Assembly: GCA_014379905.1 (NCBI GenBank)
Contig: JACMKX010000020.1
Coordinates: forward strand, 111,090-175,089
Origin: Ferruginibacter sp.
Lineage (GTDB): Bacteria > Bacteroidota > Bacteroidia > Chitinophagales > Chitinophagaceae
Length of the DNA stretch: 64,000 nucleotides
Reading direction: 5' to 3'
In this document: piece after piece, positions 15,495 through 24,030 of the stretch
How positions within the stretch are numbered: the first letter of the stretch is position 1
Layout: each line of letters begins with the position of its first letter
Program-made: the position numbers and the translations under genes
Notes under the pieces: generated by a model
The model's input: only the letters and a program-made list of their open reading frames with translations
Database searches by the model: none
Told to the model about the DNA's origin: nothing

Positions 15495-16894
15495 TATTTA
15501 TTTATTACAATATCTTTTATGGGTTTTACCAGGGTATCTATATCGCCGGCACCGCTAATGATGAGCAATTCGGTATCATTATTTTTCAGCCATTCCAATA
15601 CTTCGTTTTTTTCTTTCACCGATTTTTTTTCAGTTGTCATCTTATTCAATACCAGCTGGCTTGTTACGCCGGGCATGGGCAATTCCCTTGCGGGGTATAT
15701 GGGTAAAAGAATTGTTTCATCTGCTATGCTCAGTACTTCTGCAAATCCATCTGCCAAATCATTGGTACGGCTATACAAATGCGGCTGAAACAATACAGTG
15801 CACTTTTTTAAAGGAAACAATTCCTTTGCTCCTTCAATCAATGCACGTAATTCTTCAGGGTGATGGGCATAATCATCAATCACAATACGATCGGTTGTTT
15901 TAACAATATATTCAAACCTTCTCTTCACTCCTTCAAAATTGCCCAATGCCTTTTTGATCTTTTCTTCTTCAATATCTAAATTCACTGCTACGGCAATGGC
16001 GGCAATGGCATTTTCAACATTATGCATGCCGCCCATATTCAGTTCCAGGTCTTTTATCACCCGTTCTCTTATCAGCGCATCAAAAACATAACTTCCGTTT
16101 ACGATGCGTATATTTTGAGCATGAATATCCGCAGTGGAATCCATGGCCGCATAAGTCATTTTATTACTTGCAATAAAATCATCCGTTCTTGCAATGCCCT
16201 TTTTGCTGATGAGCAAACCGCCGGTTTTTATTTTACCGGTGAATTGTACAAAAGCATCCTGCATTGTTTTCTCGTCACCATAAATATCCAGGTGATCCGC
16301 ATCCATGGCTGTAATGATAGCCACATCCGGGCTCAGCTGTAAAAAACTTCTGTCATACTCATCTGCTTCTGCCACATATACATTTTTACCACTACTGCCG
16401 GGAGCCTGTGGCCAAAAATTGGTGTTATAGTTAGCCGCAATGCCACCCAAAAAAGCATTGCAACCATAGCCAGTATCTCTCAGCAAATGCGCTATCATGG
16501 TACTGGTGGTGGTTTTGCCATGTGTACCTGCTACGCAAATATTAAAATTATCCCGGGTGATGCTACCCAACACCTCACTTCTTTTCTTTAGTACATATCC
16601 ATTCTCTTTATAAAAATTCAATTCTTTATGATCCTTTGGAATGGCCGGTGTATACACCACAAAATTTGCATCCCTGTCCAGCATATCCAGGCTGTCTTCA
16701 AAATGAACAGCTATTCCTTCTTCTGTCAAAAGCCCCGTTAAGGGAGTAGGTGTTTTATCATAACCACTCACTTTTAACCGCCGGCTGTTGTAATATCTTG
16801 CGAGTGCACTCATACCAATACCACCTATGCCGAGGAAGTATACACTACCTAATGGCTTTCCGTTATATTCTAATATGGTTTCTTCTTTTATCAT
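15494..16894 (-). CDS. murC: UDP-N-acetylmuramate--L-alanine ligase
   Basis: MurC adds L-Ala to UDP-MurNAc using ATP, the first amino-acid step in lipid II synthesis, in the cytoplasm. The 466-residue length matches the family. The N-terminal Rossmann motif FLGIGGIGMSALA (about residues 20-32) binds UDP-MurNAc, GTHGKTTT (about 123-130) is the ATP P-loop, and DYAHHPEE in the last third is the conserved Mur ligase signature. It is preceded by murG with about 100 bases of repeat-bearing spacer and is coupled to ftsQ by a one-base overlap. Confidence 0.98.
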   Translation of the reverse strand: MIKEETILEYNGKPLGSVYFLGIGGIGMSALARYYNSRRLKVSGYDKTPTPLTGLLTEEGIAVHFEDSLDMLDRDANFVVYTPAIPKDHKELNFYKENGYVLKKRSEVLGSITRDNFNICVAGTHGKTTTSTMIAHLLRDTGYGCNAFLGGIAANYNTNFWPQAPGSSGKNVYVAEADEYDRSFLQLSPDVAIITAMDADHLDIYGDEKTMQDAFVQFTGKIKTGGLLISKKGIARTDDFIASNKMTYAAMDSTADIHAQNIRIVNGSYVFDALIRERVIKDLELNMGGMHNVENAIAAIAVAVNLDIEEEKIKKALGNFEGVKRRFEYIVKTTDRIVIDDYAHHPEELRALIEGAKELFPLKKCTVLFQPHLYSRTNDLADGFAEVLSIADETILLPIYPARELPMPGVTSQLVLNKMTTEKKSVKEKNEVLEWLKNNDTELLIISGAGDIDTLVKPIKDIVINK

Positions 16895-16903
16895 TCTTTG
16901 TTA

Positions 16904-16995
16904 GTCCATGGTCTATGGACGATAGTCCATAGTCCAGTATTAATTTTTTAAACTATTTTTTATTTTCAATTTATCGCGATGGTCCCTGGACTATC
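16904..16995. repeat. iterated gtccat inverted-repeat spacer between murG and murC
   Basis: The spacer contains gtccat (16904-16909), atggac (16915-16920), gtccat (16925-16930) and a 9-bp inverted pair gatagtcca / tggactatc (16921-16929 and 16987-16995). The same words recur near 48704-48722 at the end of leuS, so this is probably a dispersed intergenic repeat family. Confidence 0.55.
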
Positions 16996-18100
16996 GACTA
17001 AGTACTTCATTTATCTCTTTCAAAATGGCTGAAGCTATCACCTCATCCGCATTTGTAACAGCCAGCTTCCCTATATTCCCGATCAATTCATTTTGTTCAG
17101 TTTCCTTCTTTGCGAGTTCCAGTATCGCCGGAACCAACAATTGTAACGCATCTGCATCAGTAATCATTTTAGCGGCATGCTTATTTACCAAAGTTTTCGC
17201 ATTTTCGGTTTGATGATCTTCTGCCGCAAATGGATAAGGCACAAACAGGACGGGTTTTTTAACCACGCACAATTCAGCAATTGCCATCGCTCCACTTCTA
17301 CTTATCACCAGGTCGGCAGCAGCATAAGCATCTTCCATGTTGGTAATAAAATCATTTACAAAAACATTGGAATGGCCTTTGGCTCTTTCTAAACCTCTTT
17401 CTTTGTAGGGCTTGCCTGTCTGCCATATCAATTGCAAATCATGCTGTTCAAATTGTTCCAGGTTTCTATCAATTGCCTCGTTAATGGTTTTCGCTCCCAG
17501 GCTACCCCCCATACTAAGGACTGTTGTTTTACCAGCGCTCAAACCAAACTTTTGTAAAGCATCTGCCCTGTTCAGCTTTCCATTTACAATTGCCTGCCTA
17601 ACCGGGTTGCCGGTGACAATTATTTTTTCAAGAGGAAAGAATTTATCCATACCACCTGTTGCGGTAAAAACTTTCCTTGCTTTCTTGCCCAACATTATAT
17701 TGCTTTTACCCGCAAAGGAATTACTCTCGTGAATGAAAGTGGGAATCCCTTTGCTCTGTGCAAAACGCAACACCGGGAAACTTGAATAACCGCCCACACC
17801 AATTACAGCTGTTGGCTTAAAGTTTTTAATGATGCCCGAAACCTGGAAAAAGCTTTTGATAAGCTTAAAGGGTAAACCAATATTTTTGATCAAAGAACTA
17901 CGATTGAAGCCTGCTATATCCAATCCTCTAATTTCATATCCCGCCTGCGGTACTTTTTCCATTTCCATTTTTCCCCTGGCGCCAACAAAAAGTATTTGCG
18001 TAGCTGGTGCAAATTTTTTGATAGCATTTGCAATAGCTATTGCCGGAAAAATATGTCCCCCTGTTCCGCCCCCCGCTATTATTATTTTTATATCATGCAT
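16991..18100 (-). CDS. murG: UDP-GlcNAc--lipid I N-acetylglucosaminyltransferase
   Basis: MurG attaches GlcNAc to lipid I on the inner face of the membrane, producing lipid II. The N-terminal G-loop GGGTGGHIFPA (about residues 10-20) and the second G-loop MGGSLGA in the C-terminal half are both present, as is the ISRSGAMAIAEL block that binds UDP-GlcNAc. About 369 residues, normal for the family. A GTG codon immediately precedes the ATG at 18100, so the start could be either. It follows ftsW by about 11 bases, consistent with one transcript. Confidence 0.97.
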   Translation of the reverse strand: MHDIKIIIAGGGTGGHIFPAIAIANAIKKFAPATQILFVGARGKMEMEKVPQAGYEIRGLDIAGFNRSSLIKNIGLPFKLIKSFFQVSGIIKNFKPTAVIGVGGYSSFPVLRFAQSKGIPTFIHESNSFAGKSNIMLGKKARKVFTATGGMDKFFPLEKIIVTGNPVRQAIVNGKLNRADALQKFGLSAGKTTVLSMGGSLGAKTINEAIDRNLEQFEQHDLQLIWQTGKPYKERGLERAKGHSNVFVNDFITNMEDAYAAADLVISRSGAMAIAELCVVKKPVLFVPYPFAAEDHQTENAKTLVNKHAAKMITDADALQLLVPAILELAKKETEQNELIGNIGKLAVTNADEVIASAILKEINEVLSR

Positions 18101-18111
18101 CACAGTTTCTT

Positions 18112-19428
18112 TTATGCAGCTTTAGGAGTTTGTGGTTTCATTTCTGGTATTAATTGCCCTTCCTGTTGCTCCACATTTCTGGCCACACTTAATATGATGC
18201 AAATTGATAAACACGTAAATAAAAAACTACTCCCTCCCATACTCACTAAGGGTAACGTTACGCCTGTATTTGGAAACAGGTTTACATTTACTCCCATATT
18301 GGCTATAGCTTGTATCACCAACATAAAACTTAACGCCAACGCCAAAAATGCCCCAAAGGCATAAGGACATTTGCGATAAATGCGGATACACCGAAAAAGG
18401 AAAAGCAGGTAAATAAATAATATGGCTGCGCCTCCCAACAGCCCATACTCTTCGATAATGATGGCGTAAATAAAATCGCTATAACTATGCGGTAAGTAAT
18501 TTCTTGCCGTGCTGTTGCCGGGCAGTACGCCAAAAAAACCCCCGTTGGCTATGGCAATTTTTGCCTGGTTTATCTGGTATGTTTTTTCCCCGTCATCTTC
18601 CTTGCTGCTATATATAAATGTTTGTATCCTGCTTATCCATGTGGGTATACGACCTGATGACAAAATCGCCGGCAACTTTTTTGACTCTCCGGCTTGCTTG
18701 TCATAGGTAGATACCGCTACAGCAATTAATATCGCAACTGGTATCATCGCAATCCCTATTGTGATACCAATATGTTTTAAACTCACCCTGCCTATGAACA
18801 TGAGCATAAGGCTGGTGCCGCCGATAAGTATAGCCGTTGATAAATTGGCGGGCGCTATTAAAAGGCAAATGATGGCAACAGGTATCACTATGGGTAGAAA
18901 TCCTTTTTTAAAATTCTTGATCACCTGTTGTTTGCGGCTGAGCATACGACTCATGTACATGAACAAAGCAAGTTTGGCCAGGTCAGATGTTTGGAAAGTC
19001 ATATTGATCACAGGCAACTTTATCCAGCGACTGCCGGAATTTAATTGCACCCCAAAAAACAGGGTGTACAATAACAAGGGTATCGAAATCAAAAAAAGGA
19101 TCTTAGCTGCCCTTGAATACAAAGTATAATTAATGCGATGTGCAAAATAAATAATGATCAATCCAAGAATAATAAAAGCAAATTGTTTGAACAGGTAACT
19201 CTCATTACTCTTACTCATCCGGTAAGCCAGCGAACCTGTGCTGCTATATACCAATAACAAACTAGCCACGGTAAGCATGATTACAATAGCCCAAATAACC
19301 CGGTCGCCTTTTGTTTTTTGCACCAGGTTGTCAACAGTTCCCATTCTTTTAAAAGGCACAGTAATGCTGGCCTCTTCTGTTTGAGTGGTGCCCGGAGTTT
19401 TTGCAAATATGTCTTTCCAATTAGCCAT
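18112..19428 (-). CDS. ftsW: FtsW/RodA/SpoVE-type septal peptidoglycan polymerase
   Basis: This SEDS-family glycosyltransferase polymerises lipid II at the septum together with the FtsI transpeptidase. The product has 438 residues with about ten membrane segments, a cytoplasmic N terminus of about 45 residues, and the family block at the end of the large periplasmic loop with YQINQAKIAIANGGFFG and PHSYSDFIYAIIIEE. Its place between murD and murG is that of FtsW rather than RodA. The C terminus is cytoplasmic and short. The start is an ATG. Confidence 0.96.
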   Translation of the reverse strand: MANWKDIFAKTPGTTQTEEASITVPFKRMGTVDNLVQKTKGDRVIWAIVIMLTVASLLLVYSSTGSLAYRMSKSNESYLFKQFAFIILGLIIIYFAHRINYTLYSRAAKILFLISIPLLLYTLFFGVQLNSGSRWIKLPVINMTFQTSDLAKLALFMYMSRMLSRKQQVIKNFKKGFLPIVIPVAIICLLIAPANLSTAILIGGTSLMLMFIGRVSLKHIGITIGIAMIPVAILIAVAVSTYDKQAGESKKLPAILSSGRIPTWISRIQTFIYSSKEDDGEKTYQINQAKIAIANGGFFGVLPGNSTARNYLPHSYSDFIYAIIIEEYGLLGGAAILFIYLLFLFRCIRIYRKCPYAFGAFLALALSFMLVIQAIANMGVNVNLFPNTGVTLPLVSMGGSSFLFTCLSICIILSVARNVEQQEGQLIPEMKPQTPKAA

Positions 19429-19439
19429 TTACTTATTTG

Positions 19440-19495
19440 GTCAGTTGTCAGTTGTCAATTAGTCATTGAAATCATGAATTAACCCTAATTGACAT
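19440..19495. repeat. iterated-word spacer between ftsW and murD
   Basis: Copies of gtcagtt and gtcaatta on one side and taattgacat on the other form short direct and inverted repeats. No gene is present. Confidence 0.4.
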
Positions 19496-19522
19496 TTTAA
19501 CTTATAGACCATTGATTTCTTT

Positions 19523-20863
19523 TTATAAATCTTTTACAGCTGCTTTAAATTGATTGCCCCTGTCTTCATAATTTTTAAACAGGTCAAAACTTGCACAGGC
19601 AGGGCTCAATAAAACAACGTCGCCTTTGTTGGCAAAATGAAAGGCAGATTTAACTGCATCAATTGCATTTTCTGTGCTTACCATCAGGGGAACAATGTCG
19701 CCAAAAGCTTCATGTATTTTCCTGTTCTCTGTACCCATGCACACAATGGCTTTTACTTTTTCCTTTACCAGTTCTTTCAATAAACTGTAATCGTTGCCTT
19801 TATCAACACCGCCCATTATTAATATCACCGGGTTGTTCATACTTTCCAGCGCATACCAGGTGCTGTTTACATTGGTAGCTTTGCTGTCGTTGATAAAACT
19901 TACCCCCCTGATAGTAACTACCGGTTCCATGCGATGCTCCAGGCTTTCAAAAGTCTGAAGCGCTTCTCTTATTTTTTCTTTCCTGATGTCTACCGCTGTT
20001 GCTGCCATACTTGCCGCCATACTGTTGTATTGATTGTGTTTTCCTTTAAGCGTAAAATCATCTACGCTCATTTGCATTTCTTCGCTTTTCCATTTCAGGT
20101 GCATTTTTGCATTGGCTAAATAGGCACCTTGTGGCAGTTCTTTACTCATGGTAATGGGGGCTAGTCTTGATTTGATAGAATAATTGTTAATGTTCTGCAC
20201 TGTTGTTTCGTCGTCCAGGCTATAAATAAATACGTCTTCTTCTGTTTGATTCTCTGCTATTCTGAATTTACTCTTCACATAATTTTCAACTTTATAATCA
20301 TACCTGTCAAGGTGGTCTTCGGTAATGTTGATCAACACTGCCACATCCGGCCTAAAGGTTTTGATGTCATCCAATTGAAAAGAACTGATCTCGGCCACGT
20401 ATAATTCTTTCGGATCAAGGGCAACCTGTTTTGCAAAAGAAAACCCGATATTCCCCACCAATGCACAATCCAATCCTGCATGTTTGCAGATATGATAAAT
20501 GAGCGATGTGGTAGTTGTTTTGCCGTTACTGCCGGTGATGGCAATTATTTTACTATCTCCTTTGTAACGGTAAGCCAGTTCTATCTCGCTGATGATGGAG
20601 ATATTTTTAGCCCTTATCTTCTTTATCAAGGCTGCATTCCCCGGTATACCCGGGCTTTTCATCACTTCATCTGCATTTAAAATCAAATCTTCGCTGTGGT
20701 TTCCTTCTTCATAAGCAATTTGTTGTTCCTCCAGTTCGGTTTTAAAATTTTCTTTAATGGCCGATCCGTCGCTTACAAAAACATCATAGCCTTTTTGCTG
20801 TGCCAGCAAAGCAGCACCGATGCCACTTTCTGCTGCTCCCAGTATGACCATTCGTTTTTTCAT
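19523..20863 (-). CDS. murD: UDP-N-acetylmuramoyl-L-alanine--D-glutamate ligase
   Basis: MurD adds D-Glu to UDP-MurNAc-L-Ala with ATP. The start is placed at the ATG at 20863 (MKKRMVILGAAESGIG), giving 446 residues; the frame is open 18 codons further but those residues are not MurD-like. The N-terminal Rossmann motif, the P-loop GSNGKTTT (about residues 111-118), NITEDHLDR and the conserved NDSKATN motif (with the catalytic Asp and Lys) are all visible. Downstream is ftsW. Upstream is a 290-base spacer with a direct repeat, an unusual gap for a dcw gene. Confidence 0.97.
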   Translation of the reverse strand: MKKRMVILGAAESGIGAALLAQQKGYDVFVSDGSAIKENFKTELEEQQIAYEEGNHSEDLILNADEVMKSPGIPGNAALIKKIRAKNISIISEIELAYRYKGDSKIIAITGSNGKTTTTSLIYHICKHAGLDCALVGNIGFSFAKQVALDPKELYVAEISSFQLDDIKTFRPDVAVLINITEDHLDRYDYKVENYVKSKFRIAENQTEEDVFIYSLDDETTVQNINNYSIKSRLAPITMSKELPQGAYLANAKMHLKWKSEEMQMSVDDFTLKGKHNQYNSMAASMAATAVDIRKEKIREALQTFESLEHRMEPVVTIRGVSFINDSKATNVNSTWYALESMNNPVILIMGGVDKGNDYSLLKELVKEKVKAIVCMGTENRKIHEAFGDIVPLMVSTENAIDAVKSAFHFANKGDVVLLSPACASFDLFKNYEDRGNQFKAAVKDL

Positions 20864-21154
20864 CTCCAATGCTTTTAAAAAAAGAGTTACCAACATTGTT
20901 GAGATCGCATGCAGCATTTTGCCTGCGGCTCAAATAAAATAGGTTTTTCAACAGCATAGAATTTACCAGGTAAGCTATATTGAGCTATCTGCTTTCTATA
21001 TTAAAATTTGGTTCTTCTACAAGTATCAAGATTACAGGACAACATCTTTTTCCTGCAGGGGCTTAATAAAAAAGGTTTTTCGCAAGCATAGAATTTAATG
21101 GGTCAGGTCGGTCAGGATTCGTCAGGGTACAATTTGGTTTTCCCAAATAATTTT
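20864..21154. repeat. mraY-murD spacer with a 25-bp direct repeat
   Basis: Two copies of a 25-bp word, aggtttttcNNNagcatagaa-type, lie at 20941-20965 and 21073-21097 and agree at 22 of 25 positions. No gene is visible in this 291-base spacer; it also carries GC-poor filler and a small ctgcaggg element. Confidence 0.55.
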
Positions 21155-22456
21155 TTATCTCAGCTTAAGTGTAACAATCGCCATGGCTACACATAATATG
21201 GTCAATATCCAAAACCGAACTGCTATTTTACTTTCATGATAACCGAGCTTTTGATAGTGATGGTGCAACGGGCTCATTAAAAACACCCTTCTACCTTCAC
21301 CATACTTTCGCTTGGTATATTTAAAATAACTTACCTGAATCATCACACTCAACAGTTCCACAAAAAACACCAGGCAAAAAATTGGTATCAATAACTCTTT
21401 TCTTACAATAATGGCCAGCGCTGCAATGATGCCGCCCATTGCAAGGCTTCCCGTATCTCCCATAAAAACCTGCGCCGGGTAAGAGTTGTACCACAAAAAT
21501 CCAATACAGGCACCCACGAATGCCGCTATAAAAATGCTGAGCTCTCCCAGGTTAGGTATGTACATTATATTTAAGTACTCCGCCATCTTTATATTACCGC
21601 TTACATAGGCAAATATGCCCAGGCAAATTCCTATAATGGCGCAGACTCCGGTTGCCAGGCCATCCAACCCATCGGTTATATTAGCACCATTTGATACGGC
21701 TGTTACAATAAATATTACAATACCGATGTATAAAATATAACTGTAATTTTCCAACGACTTTGGTAATAACCTCGAATAATTAAACTCATGATTTTTTACA
21801 AAAGGTATGGTCGTGATCATGGATTTTGCAGGAGTGAAATACCTGGTTTTACCATCTACAATAATAGAATCATATTTTATCGGCACCTTTTTTTCATCGG
21901 CTTGTATTACTGTTTGTTCCGATGGAAAATATTCTCTCATCACTACTACACTATCATTAAAATATAAAGTCGCCCCAACTATAATTCCCAACATTACCTG
22001 TCCAAAAATTTTAAACCTGCCTGCCAAACCATCTGCATCTGTCTTTTTATAATCGATCCCTTTTTGTTTCGCAATTCTTTTTGCCTTTAGTTTCAGGTAG
22101 TCGTCAATAAAACCTATACCCCCTAACCACACTGTACACAATACCATCAGCCGGATGTATACTTTATCAAGGTTGGCTAACAGTATGGTTGGTATAATAA
22201 TGGCCAATATAATGATGATACCTCCCATTGTTGGCGTACCTTTTTTCTGCTGCTCACCCGCAAGGCCAAGATCTCTCACCGTTTCTCCTAACTGCTTTTT
22301 CTGCAAAAACCTGATCAGTTTTTTGCCATACACCGTTGTAATAACCAATGATAGTATCATCGCAAGCATCACCCTGAAACTGATGAAATCTAAAAGGTTG
22401 CTTCCGGGAAAGCGGAAACCCTCTTGATCAAGCCAGCGAAATAAGTGATACAACAT
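21155..22456 (-). CDS. mraY: phospho-N-acetylmuramoyl-pentapeptide-transferase
   Basis: MraY transfers phospho-MurNAc-pentapeptide to undecaprenyl phosphate, making lipid I in the inner membrane. From the ATG at 22456 the product has 433 residues and about ten membrane helices. The catalytic motifs [16 protein letters not shown] and the loop SPLHHHYQ are all present. It is longer than E. coli MraY (360) because of an extra loop of about 70 residues (around [12 protein letters not shown] to YFTPAKSM), as in other Bacteroidota. Translation start was moved 11 codons from the longest frame because MLYHLFRW is the conserved N terminus. Confidence 0.97.
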   Translation of the reverse strand: MLYHLFRWLDQEGFRFPGSNLLDFISFRVMLAMILSLVITTVYGKKLIRFLQKKQLGETVRDLGLAGEQQKKGTPTMGGIIIILAIIIPTILLANLDKVYIRLMVLCTVWLGGIGFIDDYLKLKAKRIAKQKGIDYKKTDADGLAGRFKIFGQVMLGIIVGATLYFNDSVVVMREYFPSEQTVIQADEKKVPIKYDSIIVDGKTRYFTPAKSMITTIPFVKNHEFNYSRLLPKSLENYSYILYIGIVIFIVTAVSNGANITDGLDGLATGVCAIIGICLGIFAYVSGNIKMAEYLNIMYIPNLGELSIFIAAFVGACIGFLWYNSYPAQVFMGDTGSLAMGGIIAALAIIVRKELLIPIFCLVFFVELLSVMIQVSYFKYTKRKYGEGRRVFLMSPLHHHYQKLGYHESKIAVRFWILTILCVAMAIVTLKLR

Positions 22457-22471
22457 GTTGGTTAATTTGAT

Positions 22472-22567
22472 AATTGGCCAATTAGCCAATGTGATAATTC
22501 AATCTATAATTATTGCTTCTCGATGTAATAACATTATCATATTATCACATTATCGAATTGGCCAATT
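22472..22567. repeat. 27-bp imperfect inverted repeat between murE and mraY
   Basis: Arms at 22472-22498 and 22541-22567 match at 24 of 27 positions in inverted orientation with a 42-base loop; each arm contains the palindrome aattggccaatt. The folded spacer would form a long stem in the mRNA between murE and mraY. Confidence 0.6.
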
Positions 22568-22569
22568 CT

Positions 22570-24030
22570 CTATTTTTCCAGCATCTCAAACATCTCCCCC
22601 AACACTTTCTTATCATCAAAATCATGCTTCACACCTTTTACCTCCTGGTATTTCTCATGCCCTTTCCCTGCTATTAAAACAATGTCTTCTTTGCTGCTCA
22701 GGCTCACGGCGGTTTTAATGGCTTCTCTCCTGTCTGCTATGCTGATGTATTTTTTTCTTGCTACCACACCAACTCCCGCTTCCATATCTTTTATTATTTC
22801 CAACGGGTCTTCATTTCTCGGGTTATCGGAAGTGAAGATCACTTTGTCGCTATATTCGCAGGCCACTTCTGCCATTACCGGGCGTTTTGTTTTATCCCTG
22901 TTACCACCACAACCAACCACTGTAATAATTTTTTCGTGTCCCTGCCGGAGATTTTTGATAGTTGCCAGCACATTGAGCAATGCATCGGGTGTATGAGCAT
23001 AATCAACAATACCTACTACTTTTTGAACCGGACTTATGCTGTAATCAAATCTTCCTTCTGCACCATCCATGCTGCTCAGCTGCAATAAAACATTTTGTTT
23101 TTCTTTCCCCAGGCAGGTAGCTGCAGCATAAACTGCCAACAGGTTGTAGGCATTGAATTCACCAATTAGTTTAAAATGAACCTCTGTGTCATTTACGATC
23201 ATGTGCAAACCAGCCAGGCTATTGTCTAAAATTTTCCCTTTAAAAGCAGCCATTGTTTTAAGACTGTAGAAATATTTTTTAGCATTGGTATTTTGCAACA
23301 TCACTGCTCCTCTTTTATCATCGGCATTGCTGATGGCAAAAGCGGCTTTGGGCAACTCATCAAACCACGATTTTTTTACCCGGATATATTCATCAAATGT
23401 TTTATGATAATCCAAATGATCATGCGTGATATTGCTGAATATTCCTCCTGCAAACTGTAAACCTGCAATTCTTTGTTGTTCTATGGCATGACTGCTGCAT
23501 TCCATAAACACGTACTTACAACCGGCATCCAGCATTTGTTTTAATAAACGATTGAGGCTGATGGCATCGGGCGTGGTATGAGTAGACGGAATAATTGTTT
23601 CGCCTATTTGATACTGCACCGTACTTACTAAACCACATGTGTAATCCAGCGATGAAAAGAGCTTGAATAACAAAGTAGCAATGGTTGTTTTTCCGTTGGT
23701 ACCTGTTACCCCTACCAATTTAAAATGGCTGGTAGGTTCACCATAAAAGCTATGTGCCATCCATCCTGCAGCTGCGGCACTGTTATCAACCTGCACATAG
23801 GTTATTCCTTCTTTGATAACAGCAGGCAGCTGTTCACAAACAATAGCAACCGCTCCTTTTTCCAGCGCAGCTTCTATATAATTATGACCATCTGTTGCGG
23901 TTCCTTTTACCGCGATAAAACAACTGCCTTCACTCACAGTTCTTGAATCGGTGTGTAAAGAAGGGATACTGATACTGGTATCGCCATTTACAGCCCGGAT
24001 AGAAGTTTTATATAGCAGGTCTCTCAGCAT
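22570..24030 (-). CDS. murE: UDP-N-acetylmuramoyl-tripeptide synthetase, meso-DAP type
   Basis: MurE adds the third amino acid to the muropeptide precursor. The 486-residue product has the P-loop GTNGKTT (about residues 110-116), the conserved MECSSHA and ITHDHLDYH blocks, and DYAHTPDAL in the C-terminal half. The specificity motif DNPR (in FTSDNPRNEDP) indicates meso-diaminopimelate as the amino acid, so the wall should be of the DAP type. Its ATG follows the TAA stop of ftsI without a gap. No murF follows; that gene must lie elsewhere. Confidence 0.97.
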   Translation of the reverse strand: MLRDLLYKTSIRAVNGDTSISIPSLHTDSRTVSEGSCFIAVKGTATDGHNYIEAALEKGAVAIVCEQLPAVIKEGITYVQVDNSAAAAGWMAHSFYGEPTSHFKLVGVTGTNGKTTIATLLFKLFSSLDYTCGLVSTVQYQIGETIIPSTHTTPDAISLNRLLKQMLDAGCKYVFMECSSHAIEQQRIAGLQFAGGIFSNITHDHLDYHKTFDEYIRVKKSWFDELPKAAFAISNADDKRGAVMLQNTNAKKYFYSLKTMAAFKGKILDNSLAGLHMIVNDTEVHFKLIGEFNAYNLLAVYAAATCLGKEKQNVLLQLSSMDGAEGRFDYSISPVQKVVGIVDYAHTPDALLNVLATIKNLRQGHEKIITVVGCGGNRDKTKRPVMAEVACEYSDKVIFTSDNPRNEDPLEIIKDMEAGVGVVARKKYISIADRREAIKTAVSLSSKEDIVLIAGKGHEKYQEVKGVKHDFDDKKVLGEMFEMLEK

